In this document: piece after piece, positions 9,627-17,781 of the stretch | Layout of the letters: each line of letters starts with the position of its first letter | How positions within the stretch are numbered: position 1 is the first letter of the stretch | DNA from: Nonlabens marinus S1-08 | GTDB taxonomy: Bacteria > Bacteroidota > Bacteroidia > Flavobacteriales > Flavobacteriaceae | Direction of reading: 5' to 3' | NCBI RefSeq assembly: GCF_000831385.1 | Contig: NZ_AP014548.1 | Span: 2,781,779-2,845,778 of the forward strand | Length of the DNA stretch: 64,000 nucleotides | The notes under the pieces: model-generated | What the model saw: the letters and a program-made list of their open reading frames with translations, nothing else | Told to the model about the DNA's origin: nothing | Databases searched by the model: none | Made by a program: the position numbers and the translations under genes

Positions 9627-9634
9627 TAACTTTG
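9627..9634 (+). promoter_or_regulatory. Probable -7 box of the DUF2452 gene, implying a near-leaderless mRNA
   Basis: TAACTTTG matches TAnnTTTG and ends only 4 bases before the ATG at 9639, so transcription would start at or within a few bases of the start codon. Confidence 0.45.
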
Positions 9635-9638
9635 CCGC

Positions 9639-10040
9639 ATGAGCGAAGAAAAAAAACCAGATGCTGTAGTTTACGATGCGGAAAGCGGGACGTATAATGC
9701 CGCCTTACTGCCCTATGCCAGTGGCGTGGGAGCTCCTAAAATCACAACGCCAGACATCACGTCCTGGAAGCAAAACAATATCAATAAGGTCAATCATGAG
9801 ATGAAATCGCAGTTTGACCAGCTCAAGGCGCAATACGATTCCATGCTCAAAAAGTATGAGGATAACCAGCTTGTTTACGGTGCTAAATTTTCTTTCGAAC
9901 CTATTGTAGGCGAGACCTATCATTTATACGAAGGCAAGGAAGGACCTTTCTTATCGGTTATTTCTCCACAAGAATGCCGCTGGGATCATCTGGGCACCTA
10001 TCGCCTATCTTCAGAAAAGCTATGGGAAGAGATCAAATGA
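9639..10040 (+). CDS. DUF2452 domain-containing protein
   Basis: 133-aa cytoplasmic protein of the DUF2452 family, function unknown. It begins MSEEKKPDAVVYDAESGTYN and has a central helical segment (NKVNHEMKSQFDQLKAQYDS). The C-terminal half resembles the conserved family block: FSFEPIVGETYHLYEG, GPFLSVISPQECRWDHLGTY. It is a monocistronic unit: promoter box just upstream, terminator overlapping the stop codon, and its own operator-rich gap before blaI. Confidence 0.8.
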   Translation: MSEEKKPDAVVYDAESGTYNAALLPYASGVGAPKITTPDITSWKQNNINKVNHEMKSQFDQLKAQYDSMLKKYEDNQLVYGAKFSFEPIVGETYHLYEGKEGPFLSVISPQECRWDHLGTYRLSSEKLWEEIK

Positions 10041-10049
10041 TCTCTTTTT
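10027..10049 (+). terminator. Intrinsic terminator overlapping the DUF2452 stop codon
   Basis: AAGAGATC / GATCTCTT stem with a 4-nt loop containing the start of the stop codon, followed by TTTTTA. The hairpin uses the last codons of the gene. Confidence 0.65.
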
Positions 10050-10062
10050 ATTTCAACAATTC

Positions 10063-10119
10063 AACTAAATAATTAGTTTAACTAACATATTAGTTTATAT
10101 TTGAACTAAAGTTATAGTT
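10063..10119 (+). promoter_or_regulatory. BlaI-type operator array over the blaI/M56 promoter
   Basis: Half-sites AACTAA/TTAGTT lie at 10063-10068, 10073-10078, 10080-10085, 10090-10095 and 10104-10109. They form the dyads TTAGTTtAACTAA and TTAGTT-N8-AACTAA. The N8 is TATATTTG (10096-10103), an exact TAnnTTTG -7 box. A repressor bound here would cover the promoter, consistent with autoregulation by the adjacent BlaI-type protein. Confidence 0.7.
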
Positions 10120-10122
10120 AAA

Positions 10123-10488
10123 ATGAAAACACTCACCCAAGCTGAAGAAGAGATTATGCAGATTCTATGGAAACTGCAAGAAGCAAATGTGGCTGGCATC
10201 ATCGATCAGATGCCAGAACCTAAACCTGCCTATAATACGGTTTCTACCATTGTGCGCATTCTGGAAAGTAAGGAATTTGTGGATTACCGCAAGGAAGGTC
10301 GCGGTCACATCTATTTTCCAAAAGTTACTAAGCAAACCTACACGCAATCCACTACTGGTAAACTCGCCCGCAACTATTTTAAAGGATCCTATAAAAGCAT
10401 GGTTTCCTTTTTTATGGAACAAGAAAAGTTGACCGTGAGCGATCTTGAAGAAATTTTAAAAGAGATTCATAAAAAAGACCCGTCATGA
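10123..10488 (+). CDS. BlaI/MecI/CopY family transcriptional repressor
   Basis: 121-aa winged-helix repressor. It starts MKTLTQAEEEIMQILWKL, followed by the recognition-helix region AYNTVSTIVRILESKEFVDYRKEGRGHIYFP and a C-terminal dimerisation helix. In this family the cognate M56 protease inactivates the repressor. The stop overlaps the start of the M56 gene (ATGA), a two-gene operon. Five phased half-sites precede it and flank the promoter -7 box. The signal in Bacteroidota is not known from sequence; no beta-lactamase gene is adjacent. Confidence 0.92.
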   Translation: MKTLTQAEEEIMQILWKLQEANVAGIIDQMPEPKPAYNTVSTIVRILESKEFVDYRKEGRGHIYFPKVTKQTYTQSTTGKLARNYFKGSYKSMVSFFMEQEKLTVSDLEEILKEIHKKDPS

Positions 10489-12206
10489 TGCACTTCACTC
10501 ACAGCTGCCTATTGGCACTCGCACTGTACGGTATCTATCAGATATTCCTGAAAGGTAGTTCTGGTTTTCAATGGCACAGGCTTTACTTATTGTTATTGCC
10601 TCTAGTATCTGCACTCCTACCCCTTATGGTGATTCCTATAGAACAAACCGCCGTAACTCCAGAGTTTTGGACGGCAAATTTTTCTGATGCGGCAGCACCG
10701 GTACTGATTAATTCAACCAACCCTATAGCTGCAGATGCTGCAACTCCTTTTGATTACATGAGCATATTATGGATGGTATACTTTATAGGCATTGGTATTT
10801 CTCTATTGATGTTCTTCTATAAACTGGCTCGCATTGCTGTTTATAATGGTCAAGGTGTTACCACATATGAGAAGGGTTGCTACATTACAAAAGTACCCGG
10901 ACTGCCAACCGCATTCTCATTTTTGAACCGTATTTATATCAATGACGCTTTCGCGGAAGCGAGGTACGAGCAAATTCTTTTGCACGAGATGACTCATGTG
11001 CGCCAGCGACACAGTTGGGATTTGCTATTCTATGAAAGCTTGCGGATTCTATTTTGGTTCCATCCCGTAGCCTACCTGGGACAGCGCGATCTTAAAATGA
11101 TTCATGAGCACATCGCGGATGCTGAAACCATTGCGGTTCATGGAAAGAAATCCTATTACCAGAATTTATTGCGGGAAGCATTGGATTGTCCAGACTTCTC
11201 TTTTGCCAATCCATTTTTTAAATCTAAAACCATTAAAACCCGTTTGACCATGATACAGAAATCAAAAAATCAAAAATTCCCATTCCGCAAACTGTTGTGG
11301 ATATTGCCTGTCCTATTTGCAAGTTTGACCTATACGGCTTGTACTACGGAGTTAGAAGCTGTTGAAACTAAAACCGCAACGACAGTTGAAGATCTACCAA
11401 CTTTACAAGGTTTCGTTTATGGAACTAAAGATTATTATCGCGGAGTTACTCAAAAAGAGAGAGATTTTGTTGATCAACAGGCTCAGAAGATGGATGTTTG
11501 GAGAAGGATGGATCCAAGACCAGCGTATAAGGATTATTTTGATACGAAGGACATGCTCAAAAGTTTCGATATCCAGAGAAAAATTAGTGAAAATGGATCC
11601 ACTGTTGTGGTAGATACCGATAATGGAATGATATTGACAATTACCGAATCTCCTAACGGAGCAGTTCATTATACTGGTAATTCCTTTGACGAACAACAGC
11701 GAATGAGCCTAGAGGAATACAATGCGTATATTATAAAATTGAAAAATAAGACCGCAGATCAGAGAGAAATAATCGAAGAAATAGTTGAGGTTGAAGAGGA
11801 ATCTGCTAAGAACTCTAAGTCACGAAATATAGCTCTCGTCCCGTTCGCAATTATCGAGGAAGTACCAACGTATCCAGGATGCTCCGGTACAAATCTAGAA
11901 CGCAAACAATGCATGCAGGAAAAAATCACAGCTCATGTTGTAACAAACTTCAATACTAAAATAGCAAAGGAAGTTGGGCTCAGTGGAAAACAAACGATAT
12001 CTGTTCAGTTTAAGATTGGAGCTGATGGTAAAGTAGCTGATATTAGATCTAGGGCACAGGCTCCAGAATTGCAAGCAGAAGCAGCTCGTGTAATAAATTT
12101 ACTTCCCAAAGTGAAACCTGGAGTTCAACGAGGTAAGGAAGTTGGAGTTATTTATGGATTACCTATAATTTTTGAAGTCGCTGAAGACTCTAAAAATGAC
12201 GATTAA
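10485..12206 (+). CDS. M56 family (BlaR1-like) membrane metalloprotease with C-terminal TonB-like domain
   Basis: 573-aa inner-membrane protein. Transmembrane helices lie near residues 5-20, 30-50 and 90-115. The M56 zinc motif HEMTH is at residues 167-171, followed by RQRHSWDLLFYE and a distal EHIADAETIA. A fourth helix is near 265-285. The long periplasmic region ends in a TonB_C-like domain (about 460-570: PTYPGCSG, VSVQFKIGADGKV-type strand, QAEAARVINLLPKVKPG). This fusion is common in Bacteroidota. It probably senses an envelope signal and triggers BlaI release. A one-mismatch palindromic repeat encodes NDAFAEARYEQ just before the zinc motif. Confidence 0.88.
   Translation: MMHFTHSCLLALALYGIYQIFLKGSSGFQWHRLYLLLLPLVSALLPLMVIPIEQTAVTPEFWTANFSDAAAPVLINSTNPIAADAATPFDYMSILWMVYFIGIGISLLMFFYKLARIAVYNGQGVTTYEKGCYITKVPGLPTAFSFLNRIYINDAFAEARYEQILLHEMTHVRQRHSWDLLFYESLRILFWFHPVAYLGQRDLKMIHEHIADAETIAVHGKKSYYQNLLREALDCPDFSFANPFFKSKTIKTRLTMIQKSKNQKFPFRKLLWILPVLFASLTYTACTTELEAVETKTATTVEDLPTLQGFVYGTKDYYRGVTQKERDFVDQQAQKMDVWRRMDPRPAYKDYFDTKDMLKSFDIQRKISENGSTVVVDTDNGMILTITESPNGAVHYTGNSFDEQQRMSLEEYNAYIIKLKNKTADQREIIEEIVEVEEESAKNSKSRNIALVPFAIIEEVPTYPGCSGTNLERKQCMQEKITAHVVTNFNTKIAKEVGLSGKQTISVQFKIGADGKVADIRSRAQAPELQAEAARVINLLPKVKPGVQRGKEVGVIYGLPIIFEVAEDSKNDD
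10946..10961. repeat. Palindromic repeat copy 3 (in the M56 gene, one mismatch)
   Basis: CGCTTTCGCGGAAGCG, read in frame as AFAEA just upstream of the HEMTH active site. Confidence 0.75.
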
Positions 12207-12388
12207 AATCTCGATCCAAAATTTAAAATGACACTTAAAATTAAGTCCAAGTCTAAAGATCTGGACTTTTTCATGCATTTCACCCGTAATTTAATACTAA
12301 TTATCGAATTCACTACTTTGTTTTACATAGTACTGTAACATATCTAGGAATTGGTCGTCTATATAGTATAACCTTAAAACTATATATT

Positions 12389-12502
12389 ATGATACCTTCA
12401 AACACCTTCAACGAGACCAGAGAATTAATCAACAAAAGATTCCGTCCAGAACGCGGCTTCTCTGAATCATGGAACACTAGAAGAAGATATAGATTAGCTT
12501 AA
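12389..12502 (+). CDS. Possible 37-codon Arg-rich small gene
   Basis: ATG ATA CCT ... GCT TAA encodes a 37-aa peptide starting MIPSNTFNETRELINKRF and ending NTRRRYRLA, with 8 arginines. It lies in a gap between the M56 gene and the PQQ dehydrogenase and is followed about 45 bases later by a good terminator, so a short separate transcript is likely. Whether the transcript is translated or is a small RNA cannot be told. No family is recognised. Confidence 0.4.
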   Translation: MIPSNTFNETRELINKRFRPERGFSESWNTRRRYRLA

Positions 12503-12547
12503 TGCGAGCTAAGTCCACACTTCTGAAAGACCATTTACTCTTATTTT

Positions 12548-12580
12548 AAAATCCTTAACCGTTTCGCTTAAGGATTTTTT
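12548..12580 (+). terminator. Intrinsic terminator between the small gene and the PQQ dehydrogenase
   Basis: AAATCCTTAA / TTAAGGATTT stem with a loop of about 10 nt and a T6 run. It lies before the lipoprotein gene start at 12638, so it ends the upstream short transcript. Confidence 0.75.
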
Positions 12581-12637
12581 ATGTTTAGAAATCTGTCTTT
12601 TCCATTGGTTCAAGGTACTTTTATAAAAATTACCATT

Positions 12638-13837
12638 ATGAAAGTTGTTCTTCTTCTCTCTTGCAGTTTACTATTGCTTTCTTGCAAACAAGATTTTGAC
12701 GAAAATAGAACTGTAGAGGTTCTATCCGATTCCATATCTGATACTACCACGATATTGACACAGCCTGTTAACCAGGTAGTTCCTAATGTGGAGAACATAC
12801 CATTGATAGAGGATCAAAAGAATTATACCGTAACTCCTGTGGTTGAGGGACTCAACATTCCTTGGGGAATGGATTGGTTGCCTAATGGCCATATGATCTA
12901 TACAGAAAAAGAAGGTAAAATGTTCTTGTACGACGGTAAGAAATCTACTGAAATACAAAATGTACCAGATGTTTACGTAAGAGGTCAAGGAGGATTGCTG
13001 GACGTGATTGTTCATCCAGACTTTTTCGCAAATAATACGATATTCTTTTCCTATGCCAGCTCCATGGGTACAGGGGATGGTGGAAATACTGCTATTGCAA
13101 GCGCTGTATTAGATAAAAACAACCTTACGAACATCAAAGTGCTTTACAAAGCAGAACCGAACACCAAAAAAGGACAACACTTCGGCAGTAGGTTTGCTTG
13201 GGGTACTGATAAGAAATTGTACTTCTCCATAGGTGAACGTGGGGAACGTGATGTCAATCCGCAAGACATCACCCGTGACGGTGGCAAGATCTATAGAATC
13301 AACGACGACGGTACCATTCCAGAAGACAATCCATTCGTAGGAATCAAAGATGCTAAGACAGCAGCTTATACCTATGGAAATAGGAATCCGCAAGGTTTGT
13401 TACGCCATCCAGTCACTGGGCAAATTATTGCTCATGAGCATGGACCTCAAGGTGGTGATGAAATCAATATTATAAAGGCGGGTGTTAATTACGGGTGGCC
13501 AGTAATCAGTTATGGGATCAATTATGACGGTACAGATTTCACGGACATTACCAATAAAGAAGGAATGGCTCAACCGATATATTACTGGGTGCCTAGCATT
13601 GCTCCTAGTGGTTTTGCTGTGATCGACAATGACTCTTATGCAGACTGGAATGGTAACTTTTTAGTTGGAAGTCTCAAATTCCAATACCTAGAAATGCTTT
13701 ACATGGATGGCAATCAGGTCACGAAGCGGGAAAAATTAGTCGATGGTATTGGGCGTTTGCGTAATGTGAAAATGGGTCCAGATGGACACATTTATGTAGG
13801 TGTGGAAGGCAAGGGAATTTATAAAATAAGCAAGTAA
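12638..13837 (+). CDS. PQQ-dependent sugar dehydrogenase, lipoprotein
   Basis: 399-aa soluble-type glucose/aldose dehydrogenase (GSDH/YliI family), six-bladed beta-propeller. The start at ATG 12638 gives a clean lipoprotein signal (MKVVLLLSCSLLLLSCKQ, Cys at about 16); the upstream in-frame ATG at 12581 falls in the preceding terminator and is rejected. Family marks are LNIPWGMDWLPNGHMIYTEK, GQGGLLDVIVHPDF, YGNRNPQGLLRHP, HEHGPQGGDEINI, NYGWPVISYG and GFAVIDND. The gene is followed after 26 bases by a cytochrome c lipoprotein, the likely electron acceptor. Confidence 0.93.
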   Translation: MKVVLLLSCSLLLLSCKQDFDENRTVEVLSDSISDTTTILTQPVNQVVPNVENIPLIEDQKNYTVTPVVEGLNIPWGMDWLPNGHMIYTEKEGKMFLYDGKKSTEIQNVPDVYVRGQGGLLDVIVHPDFFANNTIFFSYASSMGTGDGGNTAIASAVLDKNNLTNIKVLYKAEPNTKKGQHFGSRFAWGTDKKLYFSIGERGERDVNPQDITRDGGKIYRINDDGTIPEDNPFVGIKDAKTAAYTYGNRNPQGLLRHPVTGQIIAHEHGPQGGDEINIIKAGVNYGWPVISYGINYDGTDFTDITNKEGMAQPIYYWVPSIAPSGFAVIDNDSYADWNGNFLVGSLKFQYLEMLYMDGNQVTKREKLVDGIGRLRNVKMGPDGHIYVGVEGKGIYKISK

Positions 13838-13863
13838 TTCAATCAACTCATAAAAAGACATAC

Positions 13864-14304
13864 ATGAAATATTTCATCATACTTGCTGTAGGTTTAATGT
13901 TGACCGGTTGTGGAGAACAACCAGAAAAGCAGACAGAAACTGCCGCATCATCAGTGCAGGAAAAAGTTCAAAAAGACCCTTTGACTGAAAGCGTGGAACG
14001 AGGCAAAGAAATTTATGGGGATTTGTGCATCACCTGTCATTTACCTAGTGGAAAAGGTGTTCCAGGCGCGTTCCCACCACTCAACCCTTCTAACTGGTTG
14101 ACTAAAAAGAGAGCGGAAAGCATTCATGCCGTTAAATATGGTTTAAAAGGAGAAATTGTTGTCAATGGTAAACCCTACAACAGTGTGATGCTGCCTTTAG
14201 GACTGGATGATCAAGAGGTCGCTGATGTGATGAACTACACCATCCAAACCTGGAATAAAGGGGACATGGTCACCGTAGAAGAAGTACGAGCGGTCACAGA
14301 GTAA
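13864..14304 (+). CDS. Class I c-type cytochrome, lipoprotein
   Basis: 146 aa. The lipoprotein signal is MKYFIILAVGLMLTGCGEQ (Cys 16). A single heme site CITCH is at 55-59, with GKGVPGAFPPL after it and the likely axial Met in NSVMLPLG at about 109. A cytochrome_CBB3/class I fold is expected. Its position directly after the PQQ dehydrogenase suggests it accepts electrons from sugar oxidation and passes them to the respiratory chain. A terminator follows. Confidence 0.93.
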   Translation: MKYFIILAVGLMLTGCGEQPEKQTETAASSVQEKVQKDPLTESVERGKEIYGDLCITCHLPSGKGVPGAFPPLNPSNWLTKKRAESIHAVKYGLKGEIVVNGKPYNSVMLPLGLDDQEVADVMNYTIQTWNKGDMVTVEEVRAVTE

Positions 14305-14323
14305 TTATAAGATGGTATCTAAT

Positions 14324-14355
14324 TAAAAATCCCTAAGCACAACGCTTAGGGATTT
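14324..14355 (+). terminator. Intrinsic terminator after cytochrome c gene
   Basis: AAATCCCTAAGC / GCTTAGGGATTT stem with a 5-nt loop and a short T tract. The core resembles the clpC terminator stem (CCTAAGC/GCTTAGG). Confidence 0.75.
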
Positions 14356-14498
14356 TAGTTGAAAGCAATCAACAATTTGGTCACTAGTATAAGTTTTAAG
14401 GCAGGATTGAGAATCTGATGCGGACTTTAAACAAATACAGCTTTACTCCTATTTCAAATCAATCTATTAGTGAGCACTAAAAAGTATAGCAACTGCTT

Positions 14499-16169
14499 TT
14501 ACTTCAAGTACTTGAAGTAGCCCAATAATATTTCATCGTTCACTTCCCGCGGTGTAAATATCTCTAACAATTGTGGTCTTGTGTTATCGTTGATGAAGCT
14601 GTTGTACGCTTTCGCGAAAGCGAATTCATCTCCAACCTTGTGGTAGCCTACATCATGCATCTTACATAAATGCGTTGCATCAAGCTGGTGTGTTGTCTCA
14701 AAAAAGGTTGAGAAATACGATTCATCCTTCTCCCCTGGTAAAATCCGGAAGATCCCGCCACCACTATTATTGATCAAAATAATTTTGAAATTATCAGGTA
14801 TGTAGTTATTCCATAAGGCGTTTGAATCGTAGAAAAAACTCACATCACCAGTGATTAAAATCGTTTGCTGTTTACCTCCCACAGCCGCACCTATTGCAGT
14901 GCTGGTGCAGCCATCAATACCACTAGTTCCACGATTGGAGAAGACGCGATGCGTATCATTCATTTTAAACAATTGGGCATACCGTATCGTACTGCTATTC
15001 CCTAACTGTAGTGTGATATTGCCTGGTAACTGATTGAAGATCAGATCAAAAATCTTGAAATCACTCCAAGGGATTCGTTGTATATACTCAGGTTTCTTGT
15101 CTAAATACATCTTGAAATGATCCAACCATTGTTGCTGGTAATTACTTTCTAAATAGTCCGTTGGTAATTGTTGCAACCATTTTCGCGGAGGCATTTTAAT
15201 GTGTGCAGCGAGTTTAAAAAAGGTGTCATATGCTCTACGTTTCCCTATATGATAATGAATCTTTGTTTCAAACCGGCGCAAGTATTGCTTGATCTTTTTA
15301 GAAACGATCATACCGCCAATAGTAACCACAAGATCAGGCTGCAACGCTGCAATTTGCTCATCATCAAACTCTATGGGAGCGATAAGGGTGTCGATACCCC
15401 AAACGATATTTTTATGAACTACATTAGCACTTACCTCACTCATGATCAAAACACTAGGGTCAGAACTCAACAAGTCCAAATCCTCCTTTTCAAATACTGG
15501 CGGATTCAAAGTGGAAAGGATGATCAATTTACGTTTGGCTTTATTCCAGTTTTCAAAGAATTGATCAGGAATAATGGTGGTTTCATCCTTAAGTACGTCC
15601 ATTACTTTGACCTCTAGAGAGAACTGCTCCACTTTTTTATAGAGAGGTTCTTCAAAAGGAATATTTAAATGTACTGGACCGTTTTTAGATATAGATATAT
15701 TGATCGCTTTATTAATCGCTCTCTCGTTGGTTACCAGATATTCTGTCTGATCCTCATTATGAATCATTTCTAACTGGGTATCAAACAGGATGTGATTTGC
15801 ATATACATGCTGCTGTCGTATGGTTTGTCCATCCCCTATATCAATTTTATGAGGTGGGCGATCTGCACTTAAAACAATTAACGGGATCTCACTGTAAAAA
15901 GCCTCTGCAACTGCTGGGTAGTAATTGAGCATGGCGCTACCGCTGGTACATAAAATAGCCACAGGTTCCTGTAACTGCTGGGCAATTCCTAAGGCAAAGT
16001 GAGCCGCACAACGTTCATCCACAATACTATAGCATTTGAAAAAATCGTCTGCCGTGAAACCTATGGTCAAGGGAGCATTCCGAGATCCAGGGGAAATAAC
16101 GATATGAGAAATACCTCTTTTCTTAAATAGAAGGATGACTTGCTGCGCGTGAAGGATGGATGTCGTCAT
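14499..16169 (-). CDS. menD: 2-succinyl-5-enolpyruvyl-6-hydroxy-3-cyclohexene-1-carboxylate synthase
   Basis: ThDP-dependent enzyme joining isochorismate and 2-oxoglutarate in menaquinone synthesis. 556 aa. The N-terminal pyrimidine-binding domain has ISPGSRNAPLTIGF and the acidic VDERCAAHFALG. The C-terminal pyrophosphate domain has NRGTSGIDGCTSTAIGAA, GDVSFFYDSNALWNN and INNSGGGIFRILPG. The ATG is at 16169. It is downstream of menF with a gap of about 105 bases. It carries a palindromic repeat (FAFAKAYNSF) near the C-terminus and ends in a 20-bp perfect palindrome encoding YFKYLK. Confidence 0.96.
   Translation of the reverse strand: MTTSILHAQQVILLFKKRGISHIVISPGSRNAPLTIGFTADDFFKCYSIVDERCAAHFALGIAQQLQEPVAILCTSGSAMLNYYPAVAEAFYSEIPLIVLSADRPPHKIDIGDGQTIRQQHVYANHILFDTQLEMIHNEDQTEYLVTNERAINKAINISISKNGPVHLNIPFEEPLYKKVEQFSLEVKVMDVLKDETTIIPDQFFENWNKAKRKLIILSTLNPPVFEKEDLDLLSSDPSVLIMSEVSANVVHKNIVWGIDTLIAPIEFDDEQIAALQPDLVVTIGGMIVSKKIKQYLRRFETKIHYHIGKRRAYDTFFKLAAHIKMPPRKWLQQLPTDYLESNYQQQWLDHFKMYLDKKPEYIQRIPWSDFKIFDLIFNQLPGNITLQLGNSSTIRYAQLFKMNDTHRVFSNRGTSGIDGCTSTAIGAAVGGKQQTILITGDVSFFYDSNALWNNYIPDNFKIILINNSGGGIFRILPGEKDESYFSTFFETTHQLDATHLCKMHDVGYHKVGDEFAFAKAYNSFINDNTRPQLLEIFTPREVNDEILLGYFKYLK
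14500..14519. repeat. 20-bp perfect palindrome at the 3' end of menD
   Basis: TACTTCAAGTACTTGAAGTA covers the last codons and part of the stop of menD. It could form a hairpin in the mRNA, but only a short A-rich tract follows, so a terminator role is uncertain. Confidence 0.45.
14607..14622. repeat. Palindromic repeat copy 4 (in menD)
   Basis: Perfect CGCTTTCGCGAAAGCG, in frame as FAFAKA. Confidence 0.9.
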
Positions 16170-16274
16170 GAAACAAAGATAACTTTCGAATTGCGGCTTT
16201 AAGAACCGATTTAAATCAACTTTAGCTTAATACTTAGAAGAAGCAAGAGTCGATACCTTGGTGAGGCAGTAGTA

Positions 16275-17315
16275 CTATACAATGGAAGCCATCGTCAACA
16301 GTTTGTTTTGCACTTCCTCAAACTCTGCAGTCGGATCACTCATAGCAGTGATTCCGCCGCCAGCATACAATTGAATTGCATCTTCTTGCAATTCCATGCA
16401 TCTTAAGTTCACGTAATAATCTGCCGTTTGCGATTGAGGATCGTTCCAACCCAAGTAGCCTGTATAAAATGACCGATCGTAATTTTCATGATCAAGAATA
16501 TATTTCAAAGCTATAGAGCGAGGTAACCCACAAACAGCAGGTGTGGGATGTAACTCGTTAATACAATTCTGTAAATTATAAAAGGTCGTGGTTGCTTGAA
16601 TTTGAGTTCTCAAATGCAAAAGGTTTCCTGCTTGTACCGTTTCAGTTTCTCCTGATTTGATCTTCTCCACTCCTGCAATTTGAAGTGCTGAAATGATAAA
16701 ATCAGTCACAAGATTTTGTTCTTGTTTTTCCTTTTTTCCCCAAGTAACTTTAACTCCATTTTGAAGCTTTTGCGTACCCGCTAGAGACATGGTTTGAAGC
16801 ACTCCATTCTTGTAGGAAAGAAGTGTTTCAGGTGTTGCTCCCATCCATTTTCCCACAGCGGGATGATAGAAGAAATAGCAGTTAGCAATCGGGTAAGAAT
16901 CTAGTAGGTTTTCCAATATTTGGATGTCCGAATGATTCCTGACAACCGATTCCTTTCTTGACAGTACTACCTTTTGAAGTTCCGTATTTCTGATCGTTTG
17001 TACGGCGTCTGAAACTAGTTTTTCATGATCTTTTCTAGCTTCTGAATTGCTAGATATGCTTTGATGACTCGCTTTTGTAACCTCAACACTCCACTCAAAC
17101 TCTTGAATCACTTCAGCATATACAAATATCTGGTCTTCTGATTTTTGAAATTTTGAAAAAATAGCGTAAGCCATTTTGTCATGTGGCTGATTATAGAGTT
17201 TTTTAGACTTTTGACTACTTACTTGAATGTGATTCTCGCCCGATTTTCTTAGTAGAAAAAAAGGTGTTTCATCCCTCAGTAATTGCGATGTATATGTGAG
17301 TAGATTTTCGCGCAA
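16275..17315 (-). CDS. menF: Isochorismate synthase
   Basis: Chorismate-binding enzyme converting chorismate to isochorismate for menaquinone. 346 aa from a TTG at 17315 (MRENLLTYTS); the next internal ATG would delete about 48 residues, so TTG is preferred. Family motifs are LQKVVLSRKESV, WMGATPETLLSY, LAGTQK, LHPTPAVCGLPR, RSFYTGYLGW and QLYAGGGITAMSDP with E-rich FEEVQNKL. A siderophore-type isochorismate synthase is less likely because menD lies just downstream and no siderophore genes are present. It lies 17 bases after the thioesterase gene. Confidence 0.92.
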   Translation of the reverse strand: MRENLLTYTSQLLRDETPFFLLRKSGENHIQVSSQKSKKLYNQPHDKMAYAIFSKFQKSEDQIFVYAEVIQEFEWSVEVTKASHQSISSNSEARKDHEKLVSDAVQTIRNTELQKVVLSRKESVVRNHSDIQILENLLDSYPIANCYFFYHPAVGKWMGATPETLLSYKNGVLQTMSLAGTQKLQNGVKVTWGKKEKQEQNLVTDFIISALQIAGVEKIKSGETETVQAGNLLHLRTQIQATTTFYNLQNCINELHPTPAVCGLPRSIALKYILDHENYDRSFYTGYLGWNDPQSQTADYYVNLRCMELQEDAIQLYAGGGITAMSDPTAEFEEVQNKLLTMASIV

Positions 17316-17332
17316 GCGATATGTTTTTTAGA

Positions 17333-17746
17333 TTATTTCTTAAGGGCGATGGTGGTTAATTTACAAATAGAAATGAGTCGCCCCTCTTCATCTGTAATCC
17401 GTATTTCCCACAGCTGAGTCGTGCGTCCTTTGTGTAGGAATCGAGCCGTAGCAAAAACATGTCCATCCACTTTGGACCGGGTATGATTTGCACTGATTTC
17501 AAGACCTCGAATTGCAAAAGAATCGGTATCTAAAAATAGGTAGCTGGCGGCACTACCCACTGATTCTGCCAGTGCAACACTAGCACCTCCATGAAGCACT
17601 CCATCGGGTTGGTGTACTTTTGAAGTTACCGGCATTTGAGCCGTCAAAAAATCCTCCCCCACATCTACAAAAGTAATGTCGAGTGTTTCCATCAATGTGT
17701 TTTTGCAAATCTGGTTGCAGCGCTCCAGTATATTTTCTTTGTCCAT
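17333..17746 (-). CDS. Hotdog-fold thioesterase (PaaI/MenI-like)
   Basis: 137-aa hotdog thioesterase. The active-site region HQPDGVLHGGASVALAESVGS holds the helix with the catalytic Glu/Asp position, followed by EISANHTRSKVDGHVFATARFLHKGRTTQLWEI. The family hydrolyses aryl- or acyl-CoA. Its place as first gene of a thioesterase-menF-menD string makes DHNA-CoA hydrolysis the best guess; this is inference from context. The ATG at 17746 is 35 bases from the divergent esterase gene. Confidence 0.85.
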   Translation of the reverse strand: MDKENILERCNQICKNTLMETLDITFVDVGEDFLTAQMPVTSKVHQPDGVLHGGASVALAESVGSAASYLFLDTDSFAIRGLEISANHTRSKVDGHVFATARFLHKGRTTQLWEIRITDEEGRLISICKLTTIALKK

Positions 17747-17781
17747 ATCTTTATCAAAAATAAGCCTTCAATTGCATTTCT

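Noticed and set aside
10123..12206. Beta-lactam resistance operon
   Set aside because: BlaI and M56 genes are present, but no beta-lactamase or penicillin-binding sensor domain is found; the C-terminus is TonB-like and this pair is widespread in Bacteroidota.
12581..12637. Earlier ATG for the PQQ dehydrogenase
   Set aside because: It lies at the end of a terminator and would bury the lipoprotein signal inside the protein.
17305..17318. Further copy of the palindrome at the menF start
   Set aside because: TTTTCGCGCAAGCG shares only part of the core and has broken symmetry, so it was not counted.
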